Origin: CAVQRC01 sp963715045
Lineage (GTDB): Bacteria; Planctomycetota; Planctomycetia; Pirellulales; Lacipirellulaceae
Assembly (NCBI GenBank): GCA_963715045.1
Contig: CAVQRC010000005.1
Location: 3,305-67,304, forward strand
Direction: 5' to 3'
DNA length: 64,000 bases
This document shows positions 27,095 through 36,402 of this stretch, in pieces. The notes beneath the pieces were generated by a model, which was not told the origin of the DNA, made no database searches, and worked only from the letters and a program-made list of their open reading frames with translations. Within the stretch, counting starts at the first letter, position 1; each line of letters starts with the position of its first letter. The position numbers were made by a program, and so were the translations under genes.

Positions 27095-27795
27095 TGACAG
27101 GCGTTCGTCGATGCAAACGGTTCTGCTTTGATCGCATCTGGGGTGCGCCTTGGACCGTAACCAGACCGCCGCGAGCCTGGGGGTCTGTTGATTGAACGAA
27201 GGTTTTCGGGCGTCGTTGCCTTGGTCGAGACGTCTATCAGGGGCGACGATGCCTGGGGACGTTCGATAGGTAGCGCAGAGCCGCTGAGCACGCTGAGAAA
27301 TCGCGGCGAGTTGAACAGCTGCGAAGCAGCGGCAGCACCTAGCCGTGGGCGAGCGTGACGAGCCTCTGGCGAGTCGAAGCGGAGCCCACGGTTACCGCGC
27401 TCGCCCAGAACGCGCCCGCGCCCGCCAACCATCGTCGGCCAGGCAGGCGACGACTCGTCGGAGGCTCCATTCCGCAGGTGAAAGTGGTCGGCTTCGCCGA
27501 CCGACTGATTCTCTCTAGGGATGCTGTTCGATCGTTCGCGAAGCGAACGATGCTGCTACGACACGTGAATCCTCTGCCTCGGCCTGCGAAACGCGTGCCG
27601 CCGCCGGGGTTCGTACTGCGCCGCAGACAACCGTGGGCTACGCGAAGCCTCGCCAGAGGCTCGTCATCGCTCGCCCACGGCTAAATGCTGCCGCTGCTTC
27701 GCAGCGGATCAACGCGCCGCGTATCCTCCGTGTGACCGGTTCGACGGAACAAAAACCGGATAAAAACCCCCGATCAGTTTTCGGGGGCCCAGCCC
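27095..27795. repeat. R2 structured repeat element, copy 1
   Basis: About 700 bp closely matching 50405-51120. It contains two inverted modules, 27341-27393 (+) and 27629-27682 (-), each with complementary ends CCGTGGGC/GCCCACGG. They are embedded in longer arms 27318-27393 and 27629-27705 that pair over ~76 bp around a 235-bp loop. The loop holds further perfect hairpins (GTCGGCTTCGCCGAC; CGTTCGCGAAGCGAACG). No transposase and no open frame with a domain are present. The copies share an abrupt right edge at a TTCGGGGGCCCAGCC block. Confidence 0.9.
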
Positions 27796-27801
27796 GTGGC
27801 T

Positions 27802-27829
27802 CAGCGTCGTGCACGAGCCAACGACGCTG
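27802..27829. terminator. Hairpin downstream of LEPR-XLL gene
   Basis: CAGCGTCGT, 10-nt loop, ACGACGCTG: a perfect 9-bp stem ~100 bp past the 3' end of the minus-strand LEPR-XLL gene and just beyond the R2 right edge. There is no U tract in either direction, so intrinsic termination is uncertain. Confidence 0.5.
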
Positions 27830-27926
27830 TGGTTGCTAATGACAGTGGCGAGTGCCGTCGGTCGGCCGCGGTGAGTGTGATCTTCGCCGCGATCGGGTCT
27901 CCCGACCTGAAATTCGCCCACCCGTA

Positions 27927-30665
27927 TCAGCGCGTGGGCCGCTGCGATCGCGAAAATGAACTCAACACGCGGTCAATCGCGGCCAGCATTGGCGAGTCGC
28001 CCGTTTCGTCGGCGGCGTCTGCGGTCGTCACTCGTGGGCCAGAGTGGCGTCCCGACCCACCGGCCAATAACGCGACACCGACGGTTGAATCGCGGTGCCG
28101 ACTTTCCACGCCAACGGGCTGGATTACGAATTCCTCGCGCTGGCTGCGTTGGAAACTCGCAGTCTGTTGCCCTTCTGCGTTCTGCCAGGACGCGTAGAGG
28201 AGATCCCGGCCGCGAGCGGCTGCGGCAGATACTCCAGTACGGGCAGCCTGATAGCTTGGACCGGCCGCCTGCAGTTGAACGCTGCTGGTGGTGATCAGTT
28301 CCAAATCGAAGCTGATATCGGAGCTGTCGGCTGTGGCCTGATGCACTTCGACCGCCACCACATTCGAACCTGCGACTAACAGGCTGGGGGAGAGGACGGC
28401 TCTTTGGAGTTGATTCTCAGCGACGCCGAACACGGCGGTGCTTGCCAACGTGGTGAAGGAGATCGGCCCTCCGGGTAGATTACTGCGGAATACTTCCTGG
28501 CCATTCAAGTACACGACCGCTCCGTCATCCCGCAACAGACCAAGGTTGAGGGCTCCGATCGAGTTCGGATCGGCGACGTCGAACGTGTGGCGAAAGTAAG
28601 TGGTTACGTACTTGTTGTTCGCTTGCGGGCCGAAATTCACGAGCGTGGTTTCGTCCCCGTCCCCGTAGCCCAGCTCGGCCGCGGCGGAATTCCAACTCGA
28701 ATCGTCGAATTCGAGCGTCCTCCAGGCCGTTCCCTGGTTGCTTCCATCGTCCAGATAGCTCCAGGTCGAGCCCAGGCTGATGAGGATGGGGTCCTGCGGA
28801 ATGGCAATCAATTCCAGATCGAAGCTGAGATCGGAACTGTCGGGAGTGGCCTGGTGAATCTCGACCGCGAGGGTGTTCACACCCGCGACCAGCAACTCGG
28901 AACCGAGATTGACCTGCTGCAGCTGGGACTCGGCTCCCCCGATCACCGCCGTGGTCGCCAGGGTCGTCGAGGAAATGGCCCCGGAGGGCAGGTTGCTGCG
29001 AAATACCTCCTGGCCATTGAGGTACACGACCGCTCCGTCGTCGCGGATCAGGCCGAGGCGAAGGGCGGAGATGTCTTCAGGTTGTGCCACGTCGAACGAG
29101 TGGCGAAAGTACGTCGTGATGTACTTGCTGGCTGACTGCGGACCGAAATTGACGACGGTCGTCTCGTCACCGTCGCCATATCCCAACTGGGCAGCCCCTT
29201 CACTCCAGGTTGTGTCGTTGAAATCAGTCGCCTGCCAGCCGACGCCCTGGTCACTGCCGTCGTCGAGGTATTTCCAGGTGGAACCCAGGCCGATCAGCAC
29301 CGGGTCGGCCGCGGCGACCGTCAGTTCCAGGTCGAAACTGAGGTCCGAGCTGTCGGCCGTCGCCTGGTGAATCTCGACGGCCAGGGTGTTGGTGCCGGCG
29401 ACCAGCAGACTCGCATCGATGCTGGCCCACTGCAGTTCCGATTCGGCCGCGCCGATGATGGCCGACGACGCCAGCGTCGTCGCCGAGATCGTGCCGGTGG
29501 GCAGATTGCTGCGGAAAACTTCCTGGCCATTCAGATAGACCACGGCTCCGTCGTCGCGTATCAGTCCGAGTTCGAGGGCGGCAATCCCACCCGGATCCGC
29601 GACGTCGAAGTCGCGGCGAAAGTAAGTCGTGACAAATTTATTTTCCGGCTGCGGGCCGAAATCAATCACCGTCGCTTCGTCCCCGTCGCCATAGCCCAGT
29701 TGGGCCGCGGCGGTGCTCCAGGCGGCATCATCGAAGCCGATCCCTCGCCACGCGGTTCCCTGGTCACTGCCGTCGTCCAGATACTTCCACGTCGACCCGA
29801 GGCCGATCAGGGTGCCGGACGACGGTGGCGTGATCAGGGCCTCGTAGATCCGTCCGTCCTCGAAGTTGTCGATCATGCCGTCGGCGATGTAGACCGCCAG
29901 CCGGGACGGATCGTCGGTCAGATCGGAGGTCGGCGCAAAGGTCAAGCCCTGCGGCGCGAGCGGAGTCGGACTGAACCCGCTGATGTCGTACTCCGCAATG
30001 AACTCGCCCTCGGTCGTGAATTCAAAAATCGCCAGGTCCGGCGAGGATACCAGGTACAGGTGCCCGTTGTCCGGATTAAAAGCGATCCCTTCGGGGTCGG
30101 CGACCAGATTGCCGACGGCAAAGCGGCTCTGATATTCGAGGTCGGCGTTATAGACGAGGACTTGAATGCCTCCTCCGTTGCCATCGGCGACATACAACAA
30201 GCCGGTCGCCGGATCGACCGTGATCCCTTCCGGATCGATGGCACCCGGGACCGCCACGTTCGTGGCGATCGATGCCAGTGGCGTGGCGAATGTGGCGTCG
30301 TACCGCGTTATCTCGTACGTGTTGTCGTTGGTTACATAGAAGCTGTCGTTGCCCGCGTAATAGGTGATGCCGGTGGGCTCGTCGTTATTCGTGGCAATCG
30401 CCCGCGCAAGGGTGTCGCCGGAAAGACTTGTCTCGAAGACATTCTCTCCTTCGAACGACGCAATCTCGTTGATCTCCGAATCGGAAATGTAGAGATTCCC
30501 CGAAGGCGAATGAAACGCGAGACCGGCCGGGTCGCTGCTCCGAATCACTCCTCCGTCCCACGTATCGAAATGCCGAATCAGGGTGATGTCGCCCGCCAGC
30601 AGGATCCGCGCTTCAAGCGGCTCGACGACTAAGAACCTATTCAAAAACCTCGATAAGCGTCCCAC
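27927..30665 (-). CDS. LEPR-XLL surface protein: NHL-like propeller plus three tandem beta-sandwich repeats
   Basis: 912 residues, unbroken. GTG start at 30665; VVEPLEARILLAGD (~13-26) is the LEPR-XLL signature. Residues ~27-285 form a beta-propeller with NHL/SMP-30-like blades (GLAFHSPSGNLYISD, GITVDPATGLLYVADG, GIAFNPDNGHLYLVS). Three ~168-residue repeats start at ~287, ~457 and ~627, each LGSTWKYLDDGSDQGTAW...LGYGDGDETT...TTYFRxxFDV...RDDGAVVYLNGQEVFRSNLP...NTLAVEIHQATxDSSDLSFDLEL. They look like galactose-binding-type sandwiches. The last ~115 residues are Ala/Arg/Ser-rich with no anchor, dockerin or PEP-CTERM. The first ~11 residues derive from an R3 repeat. A role in surface binding is likely; the ligand is unknown. 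Confidence 0.85.
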   Translation of the reverse strand: MGRLSRFLNRFLVVEPLEARILLAGDITLIRHFDTWDGGVIRSSDPAGLAFHSPSGNLYISDSEINEIASFEGENVFETSLSGDTLARAIATNNDEPTGITYYAGNDSFYVTNDNTYEITRYDATFATPLASIATNVAVPGAIDPEGITVDPATGLLYVADGNGGGIQVLVYNADLEYQSRFAVGNLVADPEGIAFNPDNGHLYLVSSPDLAIFEFTTEGEFIAEYDISGFSPTPLAPQGLTFAPTSDLTDDPSRLAVYIADGMIDNFEDGRIYEALITPPSSGTLIGLGSTWKYLDDGSDQGTAWRGIGFDDAAWSTAAAQLGYGDGDEATVIDFGPQPENKFVTTYFRRDFDVADPGGIAALELGLIRDDGAVVYLNGQEVFRSNLPTGTISATTLASSAIIGAAESELQWASIDASLLVAGTNTLAVEIHQATADSSDLSFDLELTVAAADPVLIGLGSTWKYLDDGSDQGVGWQATDFNDTTWSEGAAQLGYGDGDETTVVNFGPQSASKYITTYFRHSFDVAQPEDISALRLGLIRDDGAVVYLNGQEVFRSNLPSGAISSTTLATTAVIGGAESQLQQVNLGSELLVAGVNTLAVEIHQATPDSSDLSFDLELIAIPQDPILISLGSTWSYLDDGSNQGTAWRTLEFDDSSWNSAAAELGYGDGDETTLVNFGPQANNKYVTTYFRHTFDVADPNSIGALNLGLLRDDGAVVYLNGQEVFRSNLPGGPISFTTLASTAVFGVAENQLQRAVLSPSLLVAGSNVVAVEVHQATADSSDISFDLELITTSSVQLQAAGPSYQAARTGVSAAAARGRDLLYASWQNAEGQQTASFQRSQREEFVIQPVGVESRHRDSTVGVALLAGGSGRHSGPRVTTADAADETGDSPMLAAIDRVLSSFSRSQRPTR

Positions 30666-30706
30666 GGCCAGGGTATTCGGTTGCTGAAGTCAATTTGTGG
30701 ATCGGA
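30630..30706. repeat. R3 repeat, copy B, at LEPR-XLL gene start
   Basis: TAAGAACCTATTCAAAAACC, then GCGTCCCACGGCCAGGGTA, TTCGGTTGCTGA, and GTGGATCGG. It aligns block by block with copies A and C but is more diverged. It contains the GTG start codon and the first codons of the minus-strand LEPR-XLL gene and its upstream region. The rest of 30707-31064 shows no recognisable element. Confidence 0.75.
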
Positions 30707-31064
30707 GCGAGGTTGTGTTTCCCGAAACGCGACATCACAGGGTTCTCATTCGTCGAGGCATGGCACAGACCCTGTCGCATTCAAATGGAATAACAACCGA
30801 ATCTAAAAAAAGTGGCCGACAATATAGACCTCCCGGCTCGGTGGTGCAATTCGGTGCCGTCGACCTGCTCCATCCGAAGTGCGTGTCGCTTGCGTGATGC
30901 AAGTCGGCAGGGCAAAGCGGATGACTTGCGACCGGGCTGCGGGTCGCTTAAGAAGACAGGCAACCTGAGAGTGAGGAGGTCCTCGCCCGATTTCTCCGCC
31001 GAGCCCTCGAGCAGCACCGTGAACGATGGGAACATGCCTTTTTCGCTGGGGACCGAGAGATCCG

Positions 31065-33006
31065 ATGTTTGCCTACGCGGCCGCACGGATTCTCCTCACG
31101 CGTTCCGCCCGCCGCCGAGCAATCTGGATGGCTGCCGGAACGGCTCTGATGATCGCCGGGTGTCAGGGAGAGCAAGCGAACGTAACCACCCGGCTGGATG
31201 ACAACACGGCGGGCCTCCAGACCGCACGCGAGGCAGCCGTGGCCTACGTCGGGGATGCCGCCTGCACGGCCTGCCACGAAGACATCGCCACGGATTATCG
31301 CCAGCACTCGATGGGTCGCTCGCTGACGCCCCTGGACAGCCCCCAGCAGGTCGCACAGGTCGCCCACAACGTGAACCGCGAAGACAACGACAACGCCAGG
31401 AATGTGTTTACCGCCGGCGGGTTTCGCTACGAAGTGCTGCACAAAGACGGCAAAGTATTTCACCGCCAGAGTCGCGTTGCTGATGACGGTGGCGAGCTGG
31501 CGGTGATCGAAGAGCAGATTCAATACGCGATCGGGTCCGGGCACCACGGTCAATCGTATCTCGTCGACCGTGATGGATTCCTGTTTATGTCGCCGATCAC
31601 GTGGTATCCCGACAAGCAGATCTGGGACCTCTCGCCCGGTTACCACAAGACGAACTCGCAATTCAACCGGCCCGTCATCGAGATCTGCCTCTACTGCCAT
31701 GCGAATCGAGCGCCGCGCGTTCCCTACACTACGAACCGATACGCCCAGCCCCCATTTGAAGGCTTTGCGATTGGTTGTGAACGCTGCCATGGGCCAGGTG
31801 CCCAACACGTTTCGCTGCACCAGGCCGGTGACGTCGTCGACAGCGGCGATCACAAGATCGTCAATCCGGCGCGCTTGGAACCCGCCCTCCGGGAGGCCGT
31901 CTGTCAGCAGTGCCATCTATCCGGCGTGGCCCGCGTCTTGAAACCAGGACGATCTCTTTACGATTATCGACCTGGTCAATCGCCCGATACGTGCTTCTCG
32001 ACGTTTGTGCTGCGGCCCGAGCTGGTTGATAACGAGCGTCTGGTGGGACAGGTCGAACAGATGTACCAGAGCCGTTGCTACCAGGGCAGCGACGGCAAGC
32101 TCGGCTGTATTTCCTGCCACGATCCGCATCGTTTACCAACTGCCCAGGAGCGTACCGCGTTCTATCGCGATCGCTGCCTGCAATGCCATCCGCCCGACGA
32201 TTGCCAGATCGAGGAGCCGGCCCGAAAGGAGGCCAACCAGGACAGCTGCATGGTCTGCCATATGCCGCGTCATGAAACCGAGGTGCGCCACGCCTCGGCC
32301 GTCAACCATCGGATTCCGCAGGAACAGCGATGCATCACGGGTGACCACTGCGGCGAAGAGTGCCGCGCCACCAGACGTCTTTCCGATCGAACGCTTCCCC
32401 GGTACCGACGACGATAGCGGTGCCGTCGACCGGGAGCTGGCGATTGCCTTCTTGATCGCGATCGCGGCGCATCCGGAGCTTGACGAACCGTCCTATGTTC
32501 AGCGTGCGATCACGAAACTCCAGCAAGTCACTCAGAGCGATCCCGACGACCTGGATGCGGCCGAGTATCTTGCCCAGGCTCAGTTGTCGCAGGGCCGCGT
32601 CGCCGAGGCCGCGGATGCGTACGAGCAGATCCTGCAGCGGCAACCTGCCCACGAGGCCGCGCTGGCGAGTGTCGCCGATATCCTGAGTTCCGTCCGCGAG
32701 AATCGCATGGCCGTCGAATATTGGCAACGCGTGATACAGGTGAACCCGTGGATGCCTCGGTACTGGTACGGATTGGCGAAGGCGTACGCCGGCAATAACG
32801 CCTGGGAACCGTGTCTGCAAACCGGGACCGAAGCAATCCGCCGGTTTCCTACCAGCGTGGGTGCTCGGCAGTTGGTGGTAGAAAGCCACTTGCGATTGGG
32901 GCAGCGCCAGGCCGCCCAACAGGCCTTCTTGTGGCTCGAACGCTACCACCCACGAGGCCTCGACGCGCTCAAGCGGTGGTACGACTCCCACCCTTTGCGG
33001 CAATAG
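31065..33006 (+). CDS. Seven-heme cytochrome c with TPR tail, lipoprotein, one frameshift
   Basis: From ATG 31065 (preceded by GACCGAGAGATCCG) the N-terminus ends in a lipobox (GTALMIAGC). CxxCH heme sites follow: CTACH, CLYCH, CERCH, CQQCH, CISCH, CLQCH and CMVCH, with distal-ligand-type histidines (HSMGRSL, HHGQSYLVD). The frame is lost near 32340 after NHRIPQEQR; one base off, the reading continues PPDVFPIERFPG and then TPR-like helices (AEYLAQAQLSQGRVAEAADAYEQILQRQPAHEAAL) to the stop at 33006. Multiheme-TPR proteins are common in planctomycetes, where electron transfer across the envelope is assumed. It has no cytochrome partner next to it. Confidence 0.85.
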
Positions 33007-33337
33007 CATCCCCGAGCATGTCCGGCAGTCAGCCAATCGGCGCCTCCGGCTTTGCCGGGAGACCGTGGGGATGTGCGACGGGCCGCGACCGTGCGGCACG
33101 CGTATGAATCAGCTTTGCGCCTGGCCGGAATTTGCAGCTCGACCGTGAGGAACAGTCACCAGCGTCACGTCAGCGGATGACGGTCTGAGACGGTGGACGT
33201 TGGGACCGCAATTATGCTTTGGTCGCGGATTGCGGTATCCTACCGCACTGCGGTGATCCACGGTTGCCACAGCGGCTGCACTGCGGCTACCGAGTTCAGC
33301 GACGTCGATTGCCACGTTCTTACTCGCTCGGAACAAA
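33007..33337. other. Intergenic with candidate terminator
   Basis: 331 bp. CTCCGGC-TTT-GCCGGGAG at ~33044-33062 is a short stem with one bulge, placed to end the cytochrome transcript. The right half holds repeated TGCGGT/ACCGCA blocks (33223-33290) upstream of the kinase gene that might be operator-like. No gene is seen. Confidence 0.4.
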
Positions 33338-36178
33338 ATGGCCGATACCGCCGCGACGACTGAGCTGATCGAGGTTCTGGACGCTTACCTTGACGCCCAC
33401 GCGCGGGGTGAAGCTCCAGACCGGGCAGAGCTGTTGGCGGCCCACCCCGAGTGTGCCAGTCAGATCGAGAACTGTCTGGCAAGTCTGGAATTCGTCACAG
33501 CGGTCGTCAAGCCACTTGTAGCGACGCAGATTCGATCTCCAGCCGCAGGCTCAGCGACGGCACCTCCGCGGACGATTGGTGACTTTCGGCTCGTCCGCAG
33601 AGTAGGCCAAGGAGGCATGGGCATCGTCTACGAAGCCTGGCAGCAGTCGCTGTCCCGACGCGTGGCCTTGAAAGTGCTCCCGTTCGCTCCCTTGCTTGAC
33701 GCCAGGCAGGTCACTCGATTCAAGAACGAGGCCCAGGCGGCGGCGAGTCTGGATCATCACCACATAGTTTCGGTCTATGCGGTCGGCAGCGATCACGGTT
33801 TGCATTACTACGCGATGCAGTTTGTCGACGGGCTAAGCCTCGCGGAACTGATTCGCCTGGCAGCGTCCCGGCCGTTGGCTGGTGGTGAACCGGTGGACCC
33901 GCCTGACGTGGCACAATTGCCTGCGGAACTGTCGACTTTGTCAGGCCCTGCGGGTCCGGCCTACTTTCGGCGTGTCGCCGCGGTGGTACGAGACGTGGCC
34001 CAGGCACTTCACCATGCTCACCAGCTGGGCGTCGTCCACCGTGACATCAAGCCCGCCAACTTGCTTGTCGATACCGCAGGGAACGTGTTCGTGGCTGACT
34101 TCGGGCTCGCGACGACGCAGGCGAACGCGGGGCTGACGTTGACCGGCGATGTGGTGGGAACGCTCCGCTATATGAGTCCCGAGCAGGCCCTCGGAAACGA
34201 GGCAGTCATCGACTTTCGCACGGATATCTATTCCCTGGGACTCACGCTGTACGAGCTCTTGACCCGGCAGCCGGCATTCGTCGAGAACGATCGCGGGCAT
34301 TTGCTCCGCCGCATTCTGGAAGATGCCCCGCCGCGACCAACCACGATGGATGCCGCGGTGCCACGCGACCTGGAAACCATCACACTCAAGGCGATCGCCA
34401 GGGAACCGGAGGCCCGGTATCTATCGATGGCGGAGTTTGCCGATGACTTGAGCCGGTTCCTGGCGTCCCGCCCGATCCGGGCCAGGCGGCCGAATCTGGT
34501 CGAGGCTGGGTTCAAGTGGTTTCAGCAGCACACGGCGGTGACCTGGTCTGCCGTGACGATCGCCGCCCTGCTGATGGTGATTCTCCTCGTCGCTTACGTG
34601 CGGGAGGCCCGCCTGCATCAACAAACGGACGTATACCGGGAGCAGGCGACGCGAAGTTCCGGTTTGGCCTGGGATGTGACGTTCGGCGTCCTGCAAAAAA
34701 TGACCCACGAAATCGAGTTTCTACCCCATACGGCCGTTGCCGAACGCAACGCCATTGACAGGGCGCTGGCGCGGTATCGAGCCCATGCCGGAGCCGTCGG
34801 CGCTGCGGCGGGCGATTACTTGACACAACGCAGTATTGCCGAATTGCTCCTCCTGAAGGCGGACAACTCGTCTCGGATCCGGTGCTCGATGCTGGAGGAC
34901 GCGGAGGCCGCGATCGCCATTCTGAAACCTCTGGCGGCGGCCGATCCGGCCGATCCCTCCGTGCGACAGGATCTTGCCAACGCGTACTTCACAATTGCCC
35001 GGCATTTCTTTTATCTGGACATGCGGAACCAGGACGCGGTTGATGCGTGCGTCAGAGCCGCGAACCTGATGCCTGGCGAGATCCTGGATTTCTGGCTCGT
35101 CCGGCCCAAGGCTCTGTGGAGGTTGGGGAGATCGCGCGAAGCCGAGCAGTACCTGCTCGAGCGACTGCGAACCATTCGCGAATTGGAATCAGCAGCTTCC
35201 ACGCCATCGCTGCAACGGCGAGAGGCGCAGATCCGCCGCAATCTGGTTCCGATCTATGAGGCGCTTGGTAAGTGGGATCAAGCGGTGAGCTCTGCCGACG
35301 AGGCGCTCGGCATTTTGGCAAAGCTCGAAGAGCTGGCAAGCCTTGGGCAGGCCGACGCGAAACCCGTCCAGCGAGACCTCCACTTTGTCGTGGCCGCGAT
35401 CGTAAAGAGCCGTATTTGCGGGCAAATTCACGACCCGGTTCGCGGCGAAAGTCTGGCGAGGCAGGCGATCACAATTCTCAAAGCGTGCCCCGCGCCATAC
35501 GATTGGATTCCGAAGGAACTCGCGTGGAGCTTTCAGGTGCTCGGAGACTCCCTGGTTGTCGCGGGCAAGTTCGAGGATGCGGAGCAGGCCTACCTCGAGT
35601 GTATCCCGTTGTTGCTCGACGACGGCACGCCCCCGGATGTTTATCGGGCAGGTCTGATACGATTCCGCCTCGCCCAACTGCTCGAACGGCTGAAGCGGCA
35701 CGCTGAGGCATCGCAGTTGCTGGCGTCCGCCCGGAACGCATTTGAACAGGCAGCGGCCCGCTATCCTGCCGAGCCATTCTGTAATCTGCGGTTGGTCGTC
35801 CTGTTGACCATGGCACCACAGGAAGAATTTCGCGACGGGGAACGCGCTCTGGAACTTGCTCAACGGACGCTGACAACCGCCTCGGGCCTGCATTCCCGCT
35901 ACCTGGCGCTCGCGCAGTTGCGGTGCGGTGCGGCGGGCGCCGCCATCGAATCGGCCCGGCGCGCAATGTCACTTCGTAACGGTGGCGACTCGATCGATCG
36001 ACTCATCCTCGCGCTCGCGCTCCACGCGAACGGCAACGACGTGGCAGCCCGCGAGATGTTGGCAGCCGCTGAGAGGACCCTCGGCGAACCAGTCTTTTTT
36101 CAGGAACTGGGGCCCCTGGCCGCCAGCCAATTGCTGGATGAGGCACGGCAAGTGATGGCAAGTGATGGACAGAATTGA
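33338..36178 (+). CDS. Receptor-like Ser/Thr protein kinase with TPR region (paralogue 1)
   Basis: 946 residues. A leader of ~80 residues (IEVLDAYLDAHARGEAPDR...HPECASQIENCLASLEF) is the short helical domain typical of planctomycete kinases. The kinase domain spans ~82-375: GQGGMG loop (90-95), VAIK-type Lys in ALKVL (112), HRDIKPANL (~235), DFG (~255), GTLRYMSPEQ, DIYSLGLTLYELL. All catalytic residues are present. One TM helix (~403-423, VTIAALLMVILLVAYV) separates it from a ~520-residue TPR-like C-terminal part, by topology outside the cytoplasm. It shares this plan and ~40% or more of its residues by eye with the kinase at 37008. It probably senses an extracellular or envelope signal; targets are unknown. 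Confidence 0.92.
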   Translation: MADTAATTELIEVLDAYLDAHARGEAPDRAELLAAHPECASQIENCLASLEFVTAVVKPLVATQIRSPAAGSATAPPRTIGDFRLVRRVGQGGMGIVYEAWQQSLSRRVALKVLPFAPLLDARQVTRFKNEAQAAASLDHHHIVSVYAVGSDHGLHYYAMQFVDGLSLAELIRLAASRPLAGGEPVDPPDVAQLPAELSTLSGPAGPAYFRRVAAVVRDVAQALHHAHQLGVVHRDIKPANLLVDTAGNVFVADFGLATTQANAGLTLTGDVVGTLRYMSPEQALGNEAVIDFRTDIYSLGLTLYELLTRQPAFVENDRGHLLRRILEDAPPRPTTMDAAVPRDLETITLKAIAREPEARYLSMAEFADDLSRFLASRPIRARRPNLVEAGFKWFQQHTAVTWSAVTIAALLMVILLVAYVREARLHQQTDVYREQATRSSGLAWDVTFGVLQKMTHEIEFLPHTAVAERNAIDRALARYRAHAGAVGAAAGDYLTQRSIAELLLLKADNSSRIRCSMLEDAEAAIAILKPLAAADPADPSVRQDLANAYFTIARHFFYLDMRNQDAVDACVRAANLMPGEILDFWLVRPKALWRLGRSREAEQYLLERLRTIRELESAASTPSLQRREAQIRRNLVPIYEALGKWDQAVSSADEALGILAKLEELASLGQADAKPVQRDLHFVVAAIVKSRICGQIHDPVRGESLARQAITILKACPAPYDWIPKELAWSFQVLGDSLVVAGKFEDAEQAYLECIPLLLDDGTPPDVYRAGLIRFRLAQLLERLKRHAEASQLLASARNAFEQAAARYPAEPFCNLRLVVLLTMAPQEEFRDGERALELAQRTLTTASGLHSRYLALAQLRCGAAGAAIESARRAMSLRNGGDSIDRLILALALHANGNDVAAREMLAAAERTLGEPVFFQELGPLAASQLLDEARQVMASDGQN

Positions 36179-36264
36179 AGCAACGGAATCCGCGAAGTGC
36201 GGTTTTTATGCGTGGGATGCCCCTGTCGGATCGCACGATTCGCCCAGCGGGGAAACTCCTGCTG

Positions 36265-36390
36265 GTGCTCTGCCAATCAATCTTCGAATTCAGGGTTCGC
36301 TCGCGCGATGAGCCTGCATCGCATTCAGCCGCAACCCCGACCCCTGACCCCTGACCCCCGCCACCCTCATTCTCAATCTGGACAGAGCAC
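36265..36390. repeat. R4 repeat, copy b, with terminal inverted repeats
   Basis: 126 bp bounded by GTGCTCTG at 36265-36272 and CAGAGCAC at 36383-36390, a perfect 8-bp inverted pair. Inside: CAATCAATCTTCGAATTCAG, GGTTCGCTCGCGCGATGAGC, CCCCTGACCCCTGACCCCC, TCAATCTGGACAGAG. It ends 12 bp before the first ATG of the ECF sigma gene, so the operon promoter may lie in or cross it. Confidence 0.85.
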
Positions 36391-36402
36391 AAGTCTCTCG
36401 CC

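Noticed and set aside
27355..27684. Protein conserved between R2 copies (FADRLILSRDAV...)
   Set aside because: Conservation follows the DNA identity of the repeats, the frame spans hairpins, and the start differs between copies; no sign of coding selection.
27095..27795. Group II intron or retron
   Set aside because: No reverse transcriptase, no recognisable domain V, and no GUGYG-type 5' end could be found.
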